Shown piece after piece: positions 63,108-64,000 of a stretch of 64,000 nt of DNA. Below the pieces are notes generated by a model. It had not been told where the DNA came from and ran no database searches. It saw nothing but the letters and a program-made list of their open reading frames with translations. A program made the translations under genes and the position numbers. This DNA is from Flavobacteriaceae bacterium. GTDB taxonomy: Bacteria; Bacteroidota; Bacteroidia; Flavobacteriales; Flavobacteriaceae. Each line of letters begins with the position of its first letter. The stretch's first letter is position 1. The stretch lies in contig JAUROD010000036.1 of assembly GCA_030835845.1 (NCBI GenBank), forward strand, positions 1 to 64,000, read 5' to 3'.

Positions 63108-64000
63108 CTAACCAATTGCTTGTTCAAGATCATCGATCAAATCTTGTGCATCTTCAATTCCAACACTTAGTCGAATTAAAGAATCAACCACACCACTTTT
63201 TTCACGTTCTTCTTTTGGGATTGACGCGTGAGTCATACTCGCTGGATGACCTGCTAGACTTTCAACTCCCCCAAGTGATTCTGCCAAGGTGAAAACTTTT
63301 AAATTTTCTATGATCTTAATTGCAGCAGCATGATCTGCTCCTTTAGGAATAAAGGATAACATCCCTCCAAAATCTCTCATTTGCTTTTTTGCTACCTCAT
63401 GATTTGGATGAGAATCAAATCCTGGCCAGTAAACCATTTCAACTTTTGGATGCGCTGCTAAGTAGTGAGCTACTGCTTTACCATTTTCACAATGACGCTG
63501 AAGACGAACATGTAAAGTCTTAATTCCACGAAGAGTTAAAAAACTATCCATTGGACCAGGCACTGCACCACTTGCATTTTGAATGAAGGACAAACGATTT
63601 GCAAGTTTTTGATCATTGACAACCAATGATCCCAAAACCACATCACTGTGTCCTGCAAGATACTTTGTAGCAGAATGCATAACAATATCTGCTCCTAAAT
63701 TTAAGGGTTGTTGTAGATAAGGTGATGCGAAAGTATTATCAACCGCAAGTAAAAGTTTATGTTTTTTGGCTATTTGACTTATCCCCTTAATATCAACGAT
63801 ATTCATCATTGGGTTTGTCGGAGTTTCTACCCAAATAAGTTTCGTGTTGGAATTTATTGCTGCTTCGACATGATCCAAATTATTCATCGCAACAAAATGA
63901 AATTTGAGTCCAAATCCTTCAAATATCTTCGTAAATAAGCGATAAGAACCTCCATACAAATCGTTTGTTGAAATAATTTCATCACCGGGTGACAATAATT
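63108..64000 (-). CDS. Cystathionine gamma-synthase/lyase family enzyme (5' end outside window)
   Basis: A PLP-dependent Cys/Met-metabolism enzyme. About 295 residues are in the window; the N-terminal ~80-85 are beyond 64000, so no start is assigned. Visible: the substrate Asp-type LLLAVDNTFASPYLQQPL, the PLP lysine in HSATKYLAGHSDVVLGSLVV, TLRGIKTLHVRLQRH, and the C-terminal SLGGVESLAGHPASMTHASI, where the Arg-Val-type ending LIRLSVGIEDAQDLI binds the substrate carboxylate. Gamma-synthase and gamma-lyase cannot be separated by eye. It sits 32 nt upstream of lpxH on the same strand. Confidence 0.88.
   Translation of the reverse strand, partial: LLSPGDEIISTNDLYGGSYRLFTKIFEGFGLKFHFVAMNNLDHVEAAINSNTKLIWVETPTNPMMNIVDIKGISQIAKKHKLLLAVDNTFASPYLQQPLNLGADIVMHSATKYLAGHSDVVLGSLVVNDQKLANRLSFIQNASGAVPGPMDSFLTLRGIKTLHVRLQRHCENGKAVAHYLAAHPKVEMVYWPGFDSHPNHEVAKKQMRDFGGMLSFIPKGADHAAAIKIIENLKVFTLAESLGGVESLAGHPASMTHASIPKEEREKSGVVDSLIRLSVGIEDAQDLIDDLEQAIG

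Overview
The window is a chromosomal segment of a low-GC member of the Bacteroidota, most likely a carotenoid-producing Flavobacteriaceae bacterium. Evidence: upstream regions repeatedly carry the Bacteroidota -7 box TAnnTTTG, several times with a TTG 17-23 nt before it, and Shine-Dalgarno sites are inconspicuous. It has an IPExxxVDY-type protein, the moxR-DUF58-Bat operon, a DnaE with an N-terminal exonuclease domain, a TSP3-repeat OmpA protein, and a CrtI/CrtD/CrtA/CruF carotenoid cluster. I saw no phage, insertion sequence, CRISPR array or rRNA operon. Most of the segment is ordinary core genome.

Layout. 1-1.3 kb: tRNA-Asp, a 3' remnant of a TonB-dependent receptor, trxA. 1.4-9.2 kb: dnaE and mfd, divergent. 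9.2-15.2 kb: ACT-domain protein, YraN, metG, a histone-deacetylase-like hydrolase, CBS protein, an SDR and a hypothetical. 15.2-20.5 kb: carotenoid locus, with crtA-like, crtD, cruF and a lipoprotein on the minus strand facing away from crtI. 20.5-27.9 kb: AddB-like and AddA-like genes with an ompA-type gene between them. 27.9-31.6 kb: sodA, then purF-like and pfkB-like on the minus strand. 31.9-33.8 kb: a decayed Rieske-ThDP fusion gene. 33.9-40.9 kb: rnhA-purN, then acpP-fabF-rnc, the IPExxxVDY-like gene with pyk, dinB and a CYTH protein. 40.9-47.4 kb: broken monooxygenase, isoaspartyl peptidase, ALDH7-type dehydrogenase, a membrane protein, gpsA, pheS, cvpA. 47.4-56.3 kb: eight-gene MoxR/Bat operon. 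56.4-60.2 kb: aldo/keto reductase, SDR, then three damaged genes. 60.1-64 kb: esterase, hflX, lpxH-like, and a transsulfuration enzyme cut by the window end.

Cooperation between genes. CruF (1',2'-hydration), CrtD (3',4'-desaturation) and a CrtA-related oxygenase (2'-hydroxylation in a characterised flavobacterial homologue) are the three psi-end reactions that make myxol-type carotenoids; phytoene synthase, cyclase and beta-ring hydroxylase must lie elsewhere. acpP-fabF form the fatty-acid elongation core. The two Add-like proteins should form one recombination helicase-nuclease. The Bat proteins form an envelope VWA/TPR assembly driven by a MoxR ATPase.

The most unusual property is the number of damaged genes among intact housekeeping genes: two receptor remnants, a Rieske-ThDP pseudogene, a monooxygenase with an internal TAG, a truncated SRPBCC gene, a frameshifted EEP nuclease-family gene, and an rnc whose last codons are out of frame. 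Three of the frameshifts fall in poly-A tracts that appear one A short. That could be real decay, transcriptional slippage or sequencing error. I found no convincing wholly new system; the best leads are a leader hairpin with a U-tract before the crtA operon, a 28-residue membrane-peptide ORF in the same gap, and the deletion junction near 58.6 kb.
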